The notes under the pieces are model-generated. The model was not told the origin of the DNA. It worked only from the letters and a program-made list of their open reading frames with translations, and did no database searches. Of a DNA stretch of 19,688 nucleotides, positions 6,797 to 14,308 are shown one piece after another. Source of the stretch: an uncultured Christensenella sp. GTDB lineage: Bacteria > Bacillota > Clostridia > Christensenellales > Borkfalkiaceae. Location: positions 1 through 19,688 of the forward strand of contig CAJTRW010000033.1 of assembly GCA_910578765.1 (NCBI GenBank). The letters are read 5' to 3'. Numbering within the stretch: the stretch's first letter is position 1; the number at the start of each line of letters is the position of its first letter. The position numbers and the translations under genes were made by a program.

Positions 6797-7645
6797 ATGG
6801 ATACCGTGCGCGTCAAGGCATACGCCAAAATCAATTTAACGCTGTCTGTTACGGGCGTTAAAGACGGATATCATATGCTGGACAGCATAGTTACTTCGGT
6901 TGACCTGTACGACGCCGTCAAAGTCAAAAAACGCAGGGACGGGCTTGTTTCCGTAACTATGCGCGGTTGCGGCAGTGAAAATATTCCTTTCGGGTCTAAT
7001 AACGCAGTTAAGGCGGCGCAGGCGTTTATTGAAAAGTATTCCACGCGCGGCGCGGATATAACGGTGAATAAAAACATACCCGTCGGCGCGGGTTTGGGCG
7101 GCTCTTCCGCGGACGCGGCGGGGGTATTGCTTGCACTTGCACGACTGTACGACGTCCGCGATACCGCAGGAATAAAGCTTATCGCCGACCGCATCGGCAG
7201 CGACGTAAGATATATGCTTTCGGGCGGGTACGCGCGTCTTTTCGGCAGAGGGAACGAGGTTAAGCCGCTTGAAAGTAAGCTTAAGCTTTATTTTCTGCTG
7301 CTTGTTCCGAAAGCCCGCATAAGCTCTGCGGAGTGTTATAAGGCTTTCGATTTGCGCGCGGTCTTCGGCGGCGACGGCGACGGCGCGGAAACGGCGCTGG
7401 AAGCAGGGGATAAAACTTCTTTTTCGGGATACGTAAGTAATGCGCTTACCGAGGCGGCAAACGGACTGTGCGCCGAGGTGGGCGAAGCTATACAGGCGTT
7501 GAAGGCGTTCGACCCTCTCGCGGTAAATATGACGGGGTCGGGAAGCGGCGTGTACGCCGTGTTCGAAAACGCGGAATTCCGCGACTATGCAAAAAGCCGT
7601 TACCGCGGCAACGCCGCAGTATACGCATTGAAAACGCAATTATAA
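6797..7645 (+). CDS. ispE: 4-diphosphocytidyl-2-C-methyl-D-erythritol kinase
   Basis: This 282-aa GHMP kinase phosphorylates CDP-ME in the non-mevalonate (MEP) isoprenoid pathway, supplying IPP/DMAPP for cell-wall carrier lipid and quinones. Visible motifs are AKINLTLSVTG..DGYHMLDSIVTSVDLYD at the start, the ATP-binding loop PVGAGLGGSSADAAGVLLAL (about residues 94-113) and the third GHMP motif NMTGSGSGVYAVF near the end. The ATG at 6797 is chosen because family proteins begin a few residues before AKINL. The longer frame to 6716 would put the promoter inside the gene. No Shine-Dalgarno precedes it and the -10 box ends only 6 nt before it, so the message is probably leaderless. ispE heads a unit with the next two genes (gaps of 18 nt and 1 nt). 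Confidence 0.95.
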   Translation: MDTVRVKAYAKINLTLSVTGVKDGYHMLDSIVTSVDLYDAVKVKKRRDGLVSVTMRGCGSENIPFGSNNAVKAAQAFIEKYSTRGADITVNKNIPVGAGLGGSSADAAGVLLALARLYDVRDTAGIKLIADRIGSDVRYMLSGGYARLFGRGNEVKPLESKLKLYFLLLVPKARISSAECYKAFDLRAVFGGDGDGAETALEAGDKTSFSGYVSNALTEAANGLCAEVGEAIQALKAFDPLAVNMTGSGSGVYAVFENAEFRDYAKSRYRGNAAVYALKTQL

Positions 7646-7663
7646 ATTAAGGAGATAACATTT

Positions 7664-8560
7664 GTGGCGGAAGAAAGATTGATTGACGACGATAAGGACA
7701 GGAAATATAAAATCCGCAAAAACGCGGACGGCGAGGACGAACTTATTATAGACGATACTCCCGACGAAGACGAAACGGATATCCCCGTATTCGCCGTACC
7801 GGAGGCGGACGACGACGAGGAAGCCGCCGTGCTTACGCCGGAGGAGTTTGCCGAAAGGCAAAGACAGCGCGAGGAGGAGGAAAGGCTTCTCAACGAAAAG
7901 ATTGCCTTATCGGTTGCCGAAGCGCGTCAAAAACTTGCCGTAGGAAATTACGAGGGCGCGCTTTTCGCCGTAAACAACGCGGCGGAGCTGAAAAGCGACG
8001 ACGGTGAAATAAACTGTTTAAAGCTTGCCGTGCTCACGCGCAATTTTACAGATTTTACGGCTGTAAACGACTGTTCCGAAGCCGCCGACGGCGTACGCGA
8101 ATATGCTTCCGCAGAGATGAAGGCAGAGCTTTCCAAACGCGCTTGCGGGCTGAAAAAGCGCATAGCCGAAGTTAAAACTCAGGCGGAGGAGTTGAAAACG
8201 GAAAACGAGGCGAAGAAAGCCGAGCGGCGCGAGGTTTTCGCCGCCGCGCGCAAAAAGGAAACAATAAAGCTTGTGTCTGCGGGCGTGCCTTTTCTGGTGT
8301 TGCTGATACTTGCAATTTCTTTCGCGTCGGTGATATTTTCCATGGAAAACGGAACTTTCGTTGTGCTTACGATAGTATTTTCGGCGCTTGCCGTTATCGC
8401 TTTCGTGGTTTCGGTCGTAATGCTGCACGGCTTTTGGGTTGCGTGGCGCAATTACAGCCTTAACGAAAAGGATAAGTCCACAAAACTCGGCAGGCGCTAT
8501 CTCGAAGTGAAAAACGAGCTCGATAAGCTGAACAATATCGATTCCGCATTGGAAGGCTGA
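7664..8560 (+). CDS. Acidic coiled-coil protein with two C-terminal membrane helices
   Basis: The 298-aa protein starts at GTG with an excellent ribosome site (AAGGAGA, 7649-7655). Residues 1-60 are very acidic and probably disordered. Residues 78-135 look like one or two TPR-type helical hairpins (ARQKLAVGNYEGALFAVNNA). Residues 147-200 are charged and coiled-coil prone. Two hydrophobic helices follow at about 203-226 and 231-255, then a basic C-terminal segment. The first 200 residues and the tail should be cytoplasmic. I recognise no named family. It lies between ispE and the cysteine desulfurase and is almost certainly co-transcribed with both, but nothing shows a shared pathway. Confidence 0.85.
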   Translation: MAEERLIDDDKDRKYKIRKNADGEDELIIDDTPDEDETDIPVFAVPEADDDEEAAVLTPEEFAERQRQREEEERLLNEKIALSVAEARQKLAVGNYEGALFAVNNAAELKSDDGEINCLKLAVLTRNFTDFTAVNDCSEAADGVREYASAEMKAELSKRACGLKKRIAEVKTQAEELKTENEAKKAERREVFAAARKKETIKLVSAGVPFLVLLILAISFASVIFSMENGTFVVLTIVFSALAVIAFVVSVVMLHGFWVAWRNYSLNEKDKSTKLGRRYLEVKNELDKLNNIDSALEG

Positions 8561-8561
8561 A

Positions 8562-9698
8562 ATGATATATCTCGATAACGCTTCCACTACGCCGCTTGAC
8601 GCCGACGTGCTGGAAGCAATGCTTCCCTATTTAAAAGAAAATTTTGCGAATCCGTCGTCACAGCATGCCGCAGGCAGAAGGGCGGCGGACGGAGTAGTTT
8701 CGGCGCGCGATACCATCGCGCGCTTTATAGGCTGTAAGCCGGGGGAAGCTTTTTTCGTGTCCGGAGGAACGGAAGCGGGAAACTGGGCTTTGAAGGGCGC
8801 CTGCGCGGCGGGCGGCGACAGGGGCAAACGAATAGTCGTTTCCGCGATAGAGCACCCCGCGCTTATCGAAAGCGCGAAGGATATGCAAAAATTCGGCTTT
8901 GAAGTCGTCTTCGTAAATCCCGACGGCGAGGGGATTATCCGTCCCGAGGCTGTTGAAAAAGCGCTTACCGCCGACACGGTTTTCTGTGCTGTAATGGCGG
9001 CTAATAACGAGACGGGCGTAATACAGCCCGTCCGCGAGATAGGCGCGCTCTGCCGCGAAAGGGGAGTATTTTATTATTGCGATTGCGTGCAGACGGCGGG
9101 CGTAATGCCTTTACCCGTCGGCGATTGCGACGCGCTGGGCATTTCTTCGCATAAATTTTACGGACCGAAGGGATTCGGCGTTCTGTATATAAGAAACGGC
9201 GCGCGGATAGACAGATTTATTTCGGGCGGCAGACAGGAAAGGGGGCTGCGGGGCGGCACCACAAACGCCGCGGCGGCGGTCGGCTGCGCGGTCGCGCTTG
9301 AAAAAGCCGTAAATTTTATGACCGAGAACAACGAAAAAATTTCGGCGCTGCGCGACTTGTTTACTGAAAAAGTTATTTGCGGAATCGACGGAGCGCATAT
9401 TAACGGTTCGGTAAAATACCGCCTGCCCGCCAACGCCAATATTTCTTTCGACGGCTGCGACGGCGAACAGATTTTAATTTCTTTGGATTTAAACGGCGTT
9501 GCGGTTTCAACGGGTTCGGCATGCTCCGCGGGCGCGGTTTCGCCCTCGCACGTGCTGACGGCTATGGGGCTTCCGGCGGGCAGGGTAAAGTCCGCGGTGA
9601 GGTTTACTTTCGGTAAATACAACACGGTTGAGGACGTTGAAAAAACGGTGGAAATTCTTAAATCCGCGGTAAAAAAAATACGCGCCGTCAAGCGTTAA
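8562..9698 (+). CDS. Cysteine desulfurase (NifS/IscS family)
   Basis: This 378-aa PLP enzyme takes sulfur from cysteine as a protein persulfide and passes it on for Fe-S cluster or tRNA thiolation. The features seen are the start IYLDNASTTPLD, the His98 region (AIEHPALIES), D174/Q177, the PLP lysine Lys198 in SSHKFYGPKG, and the catalytic Cys321 in STGSACSAGAVSPSHVL. The long active-site loop with ACSAG fits group I desulfurases. No scaffold (iscU/nifU) or mnmA gene adjoins it here, so its acceptor is unknown; iscS, nifS and a tRNA-thiolation paralogue are all possible. The ATG follows the previous stop by one base and uses GGAAGG inside the upstream gene, which suggests translational coupling. 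Confidence 0.95.
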   Translation: MIYLDNASTTPLDADVLEAMLPYLKENFANPSSQHAAGRRAADGVVSARDTIARFIGCKPGEAFFVSGGTEAGNWALKGACAAGGDRGKRIVVSAIEHPALIESAKDMQKFGFEVVFVNPDGEGIIRPEAVEKALTADTVFCAVMAANNETGVIQPVREIGALCRERGVFYYCDCVQTAGVMPLPVGDCDALGISSHKFYGPKGFGVLYIRNGARIDRFISGGRQERGLRGGTTNAAAAVGCAVALEKAVNFMTENNEKISALRDLFTEKVICGIDGAHINGSVKYRLPANANISFDGCDGEQILISLDLNGVAVSTGSACSAGAVSPSHVLTAMGLPAGRVKSAVRFTFGKYNTVEDVEKTVEILKSAVKKIRAVKR

Positions 9699-9779
9699 AA
9701 GGGCGCATACTGTTAAAAATTATCAAATTTTGTTAAGGGGGAAAAGTTTGAAGATTAACGTAAAAATTATTACTATAAA

Positions 9780-9808
9780 TTTACATTTTTAAATAATTTT
9801 TATATAAT
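9780..9808 (+). promoter_or_regulatory. Orphan SigA-type promoter
   Basis: TTTACA (9780-9785), 17 nt, then TATAAT (9803-9808). No rightward gene follows; the next genes are read leftwards. A terminator lies about 65 nt downstream, so this promoter appears to make a short RNA. Confidence 0.65.
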
Positions 9809-9814
9809 ATGAAT

Positions 9815-9910
9815 GTAAACAAGATTTACATAAACAAGCTATTTATCATTTTTCCCCCTTATCATATAGAGGCGGCGCAAACTCCGGTTTGCGTCGTTTC
9901 TGTTTTTTAT
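9815..9910 (+). ncRNA. Predicted small RNA of about 95 nt
   Basis: This is the region between the orphan promoter and the terminator. The 5' part can fold into a small hairpin, TGTAAA-CAAGA-TTTACA (9814-9830). The middle is U/C-rich (TTTTTCCCCCTT), and the 3' end is the terminator hairpin. The C-run pairs exactly over 11 nt with AAGGGGGAAAA at 9735-9745 in the end of the upstream transcript, so the RNA could act on that 3' region in trans or be a product of it. A 52-codon frame from 9809 has no ribosome site and runs into spmB antisense, so I treat it as non-coding. Confidence 0.45.
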
Positions 9911-9913
9911 TTC
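9872..9913 (+). terminator. Intrinsic terminator for the cysteine desulfurase unit and small RNA
   Basis: An 11-bp stem with two G-T pairs (9872-9882 with 9887-9897) and a TCCG loop is followed by TTCTGTTTTTTATTT. It lies between convergent genes. On the minus strand the T run is absent, so it works mainly rightwards. Confidence 0.7.
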
Positions 9914-9928
9914 TTAATGTGCGTGAAG

Positions 9929-10432
9929 CTACATTATCCTGCAAATAAGGCAGGCGACTATCGTTGAAATGAACGTTGCCGCAAGCACGCATATGACGGG
10001 CAAAGCCGGTTTTTTTACTTTCACCCCCGCAAAGTACACTGCGGAAATATAAAAAACCGTTTCGGAGGAGCCGAAGCACACGCACGCGCACCTTGCCACG
10101 TAGCTGTCCGCGCCGTACTGTTTAATAATGTCGTTCAGGTATGCAAGCGAGCCGCTGCCAGAAAAAGGCTTTATCAGCACAAGCTTTGTAAGCTCCGGCG
10201 GGATACCCAAAAATCCGAATACGGGCGACAAAAGCTTGCAAAGCCTGTCCGCCAGACCCGATTGCTCGAACAGGGCGCACATCATAAATATGGCGGCAAG
10301 GCAGGGTAAAAGCGACACGGTAAATTTCAAGGCTTCGTGTATGCCCTCGGTAAAGCAGTTGTAGACGTTTACTTTTTTTATTACCGCAAACGCGAATACG
10401 AAAATGAAAATTACGGGTACTGTCAGCGCCAT
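9929..10432 (-). CDS. spmB: Spore maturation protein B
   Basis: The 167-aa integral membrane protein has about four to five hydrophobic helices and the nucleoside-recognition (Gate) domain block LTKLVLIKPFSGSGSLAYLNDIIKQYG, characteristic of SpmB. The later block CFGSSETVFYISAVYFAGVKV is also typical. SpmA and SpmB act together in the forespore-surrounding membrane and are needed for full dehydration of the spore core and heat resistance; the transported species is not established. It overlaps the end of spmA by 10 nt (ATATGGCGCTGA), so it is translationally coupled. The length is close to the usual 170-178 aa. Stop codon TAG at 9929-9931. Confidence 0.93.
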   Translation of the reverse strand: MALTVPVIFIFVFAFAVIKKVNVYNCFTEGIHEALKFTVSLLPCLAAIFMMCALFEQSGLADRLCKLLSPVFGFLGIPPELTKLVLIKPFSGSGSLAYLNDIIKQYGADSYVARCACVCFGSSETVFYISAVYFAGVKVKKPALPVICVLAATFISTIVACLICRIM

Positions 10433-10974
10433 ATTTTATTCCCTATCAAAAACAACAGCACCGCGGCGGCGGTGGAAACGAAAGTGCAGATAAGCGACGG
10501 AAGAAATATGTCCGACGCGGCGGCGCTTCCCGCGCTTGCCCTAAGCGCTATTACGGTGGTGGGCAGTATTTGTATTGAAGTGGCGTTTATGACGAAAAGC
10601 AGCTTCTGCGCGAAGCTGTTTTTTTGTTTTTCCAGCTCCCCGACGGCTTTTACGGCGTATGGCGTAGCCGCGCCGCCCAGCCCCAAAAGATTGCAGGAAA
10701 TATTCATTGCAAGGCATTCGTTAGCTGCGTCGCTGTCCGTTTTGAATATCCTGCGTGAAACGGGCTTTAAAAATTTTGCCATGCCCTTCGAAAGTCCGCT
10801 TTTTTCCGCCAGTGCGGAAAGTCCCATCCATACCGCGTAAATGCAGAACAGCGTCAACGCCATTTCTGCCGCGTCGCGCGCGCCGCCAAGCAGTGAAGAA
10901 AGCAAATTTTCGGGCGCGGCTATGGCTATCGCTATCATGGAGGCGATAAATACGACTGTGAAAATGACGTTCAT
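10423..10974 (-). CDS. spmA: Spore maturation protein A
   Basis: This 183-aa membrane protein has an N-terminal helix, then GGARDAAEMALTLFCIYAVWMGLSALAEKSGL and the Gate-domain block MNISCNLLGLGGAATPYAVKAV, both hallmarks of SpmA. It forms a two-gene leftward unit with spmB. The start ATG at 10974 matches the family start. No Shine-Dalgarno precedes it, and a SigE-like -10 element ends 6 nt upstream, so it may be leaderless. The length is slightly short of the B. subtilis protein (about 196 aa). Confidence 0.93.
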   Translation of the reverse strand: MNVIFTVVFIASMIAIAIAAPENLLSSLLGGARDAAEMALTLFCIYAVWMGLSALAEKSGLSKGMAKFLKPVSRRIFKTDSDAANECLAMNISCNLLGLGGAATPYAVKAVGELEKQKNSFAQKLLFVINATSIQILPTTVIALRASAGSAAASDIFLPSLICTFVSTAAAVLLFLIGNKIWR

Positions 10975-10980
10975 AAACTA

Positions 10981-11009
10981 TTTTTATGACGTACTTGTCC
11001 GCAAAATTC
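10981..11009 (-). promoter_or_regulatory. Possible SigE-like promoter of spmAB
   Basis: On the minus strand, GAATTTT (11009-11003), 14 nt, then CATAAAAA (10988-10981). The -35 half is imperfect. spmA/spmB of B. subtilis are SigE genes, which makes this sensible but not proven. Confidence 0.35.
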
Positions 11010-11032
11010 GCCGTTTGGCAATATAGTTGAAA

Positions 11033-11290
11033 AGATTCTTCACTGCGTTTTGCACATGATTATACAAGAGATTCTTCACTGCGTTTTGTACATGATAATA
11101 GAAAAGATTCTTCACTTCGTTCAGAATGACAATGCGGTGTGCAAAGCTTCGCTACGCCCGCGCAGAATGACAATGCGGTGTGCAAAGCTTCGCTACGCCT
11201 GCGCCGAATGACAGTGCGGTGTCATGCTGAGGCTTGCCGAAGGACGGTAGGCGTAACACATTGTCATGCTGAGTGAAACGAAGCATCTGT
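11033..11290. repeat. Composite tandem and dispersed repeat block between spmA and metG
   Basis: AGATTCTTCACT recurs at 11033, 11069 and 11105, a 36-nt period. Then GAATGACA-type units begin at 11124, 11165 and 11206, a 41-nt period, the first two nearly identical (AATGCGGTGTGCAAAGCTTC). A further stretch with TCATGCTGAG words runs to about 11290. These are the same words as in the dispersed repeats at 252-364 and 19318-19458, here expanded in tandem. No coding frame is convincing. The spacing is direct repeat against repeat without unique spacers, so it is not a CRISPR array. Confidence 0.75.
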
Positions 11291-11291
11291 A

Positions 11292-11319
11292 AAGTCTTCT
11301 CCGCAGGGAAGGCTTTTTT
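11292..11319 (+). terminator. Terminator-like hairpin upstream of metG
   Basis: AAGTCTTC (11292-11299) pairs with GAAGGCTT (11308-11315, one G-T pair) and is followed by a T run to 11319. It would isolate metG from transcription through the repeat block. Confidence 0.5.
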
Positions 11320-11353
11320 CTTAAACATAGTAAACTGCAAACGTTTAAAATAA

Positions 11354-11382
11354 TTGTTTTTTGCTTTAAGTTGTGCTATACT
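11354..11382 (+). promoter_or_regulatory. Extended -10 promoter of metG
   Basis: TTGTTT (11354-11359), 17 nt, then TATACT (11377-11382) with TG in the extended position. The leader is about 27 nt, with AGAGGA before the ATG at 11416. No T-box leader can fit in this distance. Confidence 0.65.
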
Positions 11383-11415
11383 TATAAAGATTTTTGAAAA
11401 GAGAGGAATTACGTC

Positions 11416-13389
11416 ATGGCTGAAAAATTTTATCTTACGACCGCAATAACCTATACTTCGGGCAAGCCGCATATCGGCAACACTTACGAAAGTATTTTTT
11501 CCGACGCGATAGCGCGTTTCAAGCGCATGCAGGGCTATGACGTATTTTTTATGACCGGCACGGACGAGCACGGTCTTAAAGTAGAGCAGAAAGCCGCCGA
11601 AAAGGGCGTAAGCTGCAAGCGGTTCGTCGACGACGTTTCGGACGAAATTAAGCGTATCTGGAAGCTTATGAACGTTTCCTACGATAAATTTATCCGCACG
11701 ACGGACGACTATCACGAGCGCGCCGTGCAGAAAATGTTTAAAAAATTCTACGATAACGGCGATATTTACAAAAGCGCATACGAGGGCTTGTATTGCACCC
11801 CGTGCGAAAGCTTCTGGACGGAAAGCCAGCTTGTAAACGGAAAGTGCCCCGATTGCGGCAGGGAGGTTAAGCCCGCCAGGGAAGAAGCTTACTTCTTTAA
11901 AATGGGCAAATATGCGGACAGGCTTGTCAGGCACATAGTTACCAATCCGAAGTTTATCCAACCCGTTTCGCGCAAGAACGAAATGATGAACAATTTTCTG
12001 CTTGCGGACGAATTTATCGGAAAGAGCGACGAGGAAATTTTAAAGGCGTGCGACGACGGAACATTAAAGACCAAGCTGCAGGATTTGTGCGTTTCGCGTT
12101 CCACCTTCAAGTGGGGCGTGCCTGTCGACTTCGACGAAAAGCACGTAATTTACGTTTGGCTTGACGCGCTTTCCAACTATATTACGGGCGTCGGGTACGA
12201 TACGGACACCCCCTCGCCGCAATATAAAAAGTACTGGCCCGCAAACGTGCACATTATAGGCAAGGACATTATACGTTTTCATACGATCTACTGGCCCATT
12301 TTCCTTATGGCTTTGGGCGAGCCTTTGCCTAAGTGCATATTCGGGCACCCCTGGCTTTTGCAGGGCGGCGACAAAATGTCCAAGTCCAAGGGAAACGTCT
12401 TATATGCGGACGACCTTGCAAAAAACTTCGGCGTGGACGCGGTAAGATACTTCGTCCTGCATGAAATGCCCTATGCCGACGACGGAATAATCACGCAAGA
12501 GCTTATGTGCGACAGGATAAATTCCGACCTTGCAAACGTTTTGGGCAACCTTGTAAAACGCACCGCTTCCATGACAAACCAATACCTTAACGGCGTTGCG
12601 AAAAGGACGGGGACGGAGGGCGGCACGGACGCGGATTTCGAAAGCGTTATCCGCGGCGCTTATGCAAAGGTCGCGGCGAAGATGGACGAATATAAGGTTG
12701 CGGACGCGCTGGACGCGCTTTGGTCGCTTTTCCGCCGCGCAAACAAATATATAGATGAAACCACGCCTTGGATTCTCGCCAAGGACGAGAGTAAAAAGGA
12801 CAGGCTTTCGGAGGTTTTGTATAATCTCTGCGTTTCGCTGGATATAGGCGCTCACCTTTTAAAAAGCTTTATGCCCGACACCGCGGGGCGCATTCTTGCC
12901 GAGATAGGCGCAAAGGAACGCGCCTTCGGAAGCGGCGACTGCATTACGGAATATAGCGTAACGCCTACGCCGGCTACGCTTTTCGAAAGAGTAAAATACG
13001 AGGATATAAAAGTGAACATTGAGGAACAGAAACCGCATGAAGAAGTTGCGGAAACCGAAAGCAAGCCGCTTATAACCATTGACGATTTCGCCAAGGTTGA
13101 AATGCGCGTGGGCACGGTTATCGCGTGCGAAGCGGTCAAAAAAAGCAAGCTTCTGCACGAGACCGTAAAGGTCGGCGCAAGGACTATTTCAATCCTTTCC
13201 GGCATAGCAAAATATTACACGCCGGAGGAAATGGTCGGCAAGAAAGTGGTGGTGGTCACCAACCTGCCGCCGCGCGAAATGAAGGGTATTTTAAGCGAGG
13301 GAATGATTGTCTGCGCCGAGGGCGCGGACGGAACGCTTTCTTTGGTTTCGCCCGAAAAGGACGTCGCCGACGGGAGTCTTTTGTCTTGA
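11416..13389 (+). CDS. metG: Methionyl-tRNA synthetase
   Basis: This 657-aa class I synthetase charges tRNA-Met. It shows the ATP-site motif as HIGN (residues 19-22, in KPHIGNTYESIFSDAIARFKR) and the zinc knuckle Cys127/130 with Cys144/147. KMSKSKGN is at 320-327. The C-terminal EMAP/Trbp111-like tRNA-binding domain begins at about 556 (IDDFAKVEMRVGTVIACEAV..LLHETVKVG) and promotes dimerisation and tRNA binding. The length is normal for the long bacterial form. The last bases overlap the tatD start (TTGA), as in the metG-tatD arrangement of many Firmicutes. Confidence 0.98.
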   Translation: MAEKFYLTTAITYTSGKPHIGNTYESIFSDAIARFKRMQGYDVFFMTGTDEHGLKVEQKAAEKGVSCKRFVDDVSDEIKRIWKLMNVSYDKFIRTTDDYHERAVQKMFKKFYDNGDIYKSAYEGLYCTPCESFWTESQLVNGKCPDCGREVKPAREEAYFFKMGKYADRLVRHIVTNPKFIQPVSRKNEMMNNFLLADEFIGKSDEEILKACDDGTLKTKLQDLCVSRSTFKWGVPVDFDEKHVIYVWLDALSNYITGVGYDTDTPSPQYKKYWPANVHIIGKDIIRFHTIYWPIFLMALGEPLPKCIFGHPWLLQGGDKMSKSKGNVLYADDLAKNFGVDAVRYFVLHEMPYADDGIITQELMCDRINSDLANVLGNLVKRTASMTNQYLNGVAKRTGTEGGTDADFESVIRGAYAKVAAKMDEYKVADALDALWSLFRRANKYIDETTPWILAKDESKKDRLSEVLYNLCVSLDIGAHLLKSFMPDTAGRILAEIGAKERAFGSGDCITEYSVTPTPATLFERVKYEDIKVNIEEQKPHEEVAETESKPLITIDDFAKVEMRVGTVIACEAVKKSKLLHETVKVGARTISILSGIAKYYTPEEMVGKKVVVVTNLPPREMKGILSEGMIVCAEGADGTLSLVSPEKDVADGSLLS

Positions 13390-14165
13390 AATATATAGAC
13401 GTTCACTGTCATCCGGACGACGAAAACTTCGGTGATTTGGACGGATTTTTCGCCCGCGCTAAATTTGCCGGAGTGGAAAAAGTTATCTGCGCGGGCGTGG
13501 ATTTGAAAACGTCTTTGTACGCTTCCCGCCTTGCGGAAAATTATGAGGGCTGTTACTTCACCGCGGGGATTCACCCCACCGAGACCGCAAAAGGCGGGAT
13601 TGACGACCTTGAACAAATTTATAAGCTTGCGCAGTGCCCTAAGTGCGTCGCCATAGGCGAAATCGGGCTGGACTATCACTACCCGGATACGGATAAGGAA
13701 AGGCAGAAGGATTATTTTATACGCCAGCTTAGCATGGCGTCAAAGCTCGGTCTGCCGGTTCAGATACACTCGCGCGACAGCGCGGAGGACATGCTATCTT
13801 TGCTGAAAACGTACGCGCCGACGCTTAAATCGGGCATTTTGCTTCACTGTTATTCCCACTCGGCGGAAATAGCGGCGGAGCTTGAAAAACTCGGGTGTTA
13901 TTTTTCCTTCGGCGGCACAAGCACTTATTCGGGCAGTAAAAAGGCGAGGCGTACGATTGCCGCGCTTGCTTCCGACAGGATAATGACGGAAACGGACAGC
14001 CCCTATCTTCCGCCCAAGTCGAAGCAGGGGACCTTCCCCAACACTCCCGAAAGCATACCCGAAATTTTACAAAACATGGCGGACATACGCGGCGTTTCCG
14101 CGGAAGAAATGTCGCAAACCGTCTGGAACAACGCACACGCATTATTCAAAAAGCTGTGTAATTAA
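13386..14165 (+). CDS. tatD: TatD family metal-dependent deoxyribonuclease
   Basis: The 259-aa TIM-barrel hydrolase carries the usual metal-site motifs in order: DVHCHPDDENF at the start, GEIGLDYHYPDTDKERQKDYF, VQIHSRDS, LHCYSHS and TETDSPYLPP. TatD/YabD enzymes are 3'-5' DNA exonucleases linked to DNA repair and turnover. I place the start at TTG 13386, overlapping the metG stop by 4 nt, because family proteins begin directly before (Y)IDVHCH. GGGAG at 13372-13376 gives a ribosome site at 9 nt. The frame is open further upstream inside metG, but that part is out-of-frame metG sequence. Confidence 0.95.
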   Translation: MKYIDVHCHPDDENFGDLDGFFARAKFAGVEKVICAGVDLKTSLYASRLAENYEGCYFTAGIHPTETAKGGIDDLEQIYKLAQCPKCVAIGEIGLDYHYPDTDKERQKDYFIRQLSMASKLGLPVQIHSRDSAEDMLSLLKTYAPTLKSGILLHCYSHSAEIAAELEKLGCYFSFGGTSTYSGSKKARRTIAALASDRIMTETDSPYLPPKSKQGTFPNTPESIPEILQNMADIRGVSAEEMSQTVWNNAHALFKKLCN

Positions 14166-14192
14166 TTTATATTACAAAATTTATAGGCGGTA

Positions 14193-14221
14193 TTGACACA
14201 ATTGGCAAAATATGGTATAAC
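14193..14221 (+). promoter_or_regulatory. Strong promoter for the ABC transporter
   Basis: TTGACA (14193-14198), 17 nt, then TATAAC (14216-14221) with a TG extended element. A possible leader ORF starts 7 nt after the -10 box, where transcription should begin. Confidence 0.75.
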
Positions 14222-14227
14222 AAAGAT

Positions 14228-14302
14228 ATGTTTATGACCGTAACTGTAAGCAAAAATAGAATAAGAGATTATAATTATTTTTATGGGGATAATTTGGGGT
14301 AA
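14228..14302 (+). CDS. Possible 24-aa leader peptide ahead of the ABC transporter
   Basis: ATG at 14228 opens a 24-codon frame (MFMTVTVSKNRIRDYNYFYG...) ending with TAA at 14300-14302, 6 nt before the transporter ATG. Its start coincides with the predicted transcription start, as for ispE. The transporter ribosome site (GGGG, 14296-14299) lies inside the last codons, so translation of the peptide would cover it. This layout suits a regulatory leader, but chance is not excluded for so short a frame. Confidence 0.35.
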   Translation: MFMTVTVSKNRIRDYNYFYGDNLG

Positions 14303-14308
14303 GATTAA

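Noticed and set aside
9809..9966. 52-codon rightward frame from the orphan promoter
   Set aside because: No Shine-Dalgarno, runs through the terminator and into the end of spmB on the other strand.
11033..11220. Possible CRISPR array
   Set aside because: Repeats are only three per type, follow one another without unique spacers, change period from 36 to 41 nt, and no cas gene is present.
11383..11415. T-box leader upstream of metG
   Set aside because: The distance from promoter to start is only about 33 nt, far too short for a T-box.
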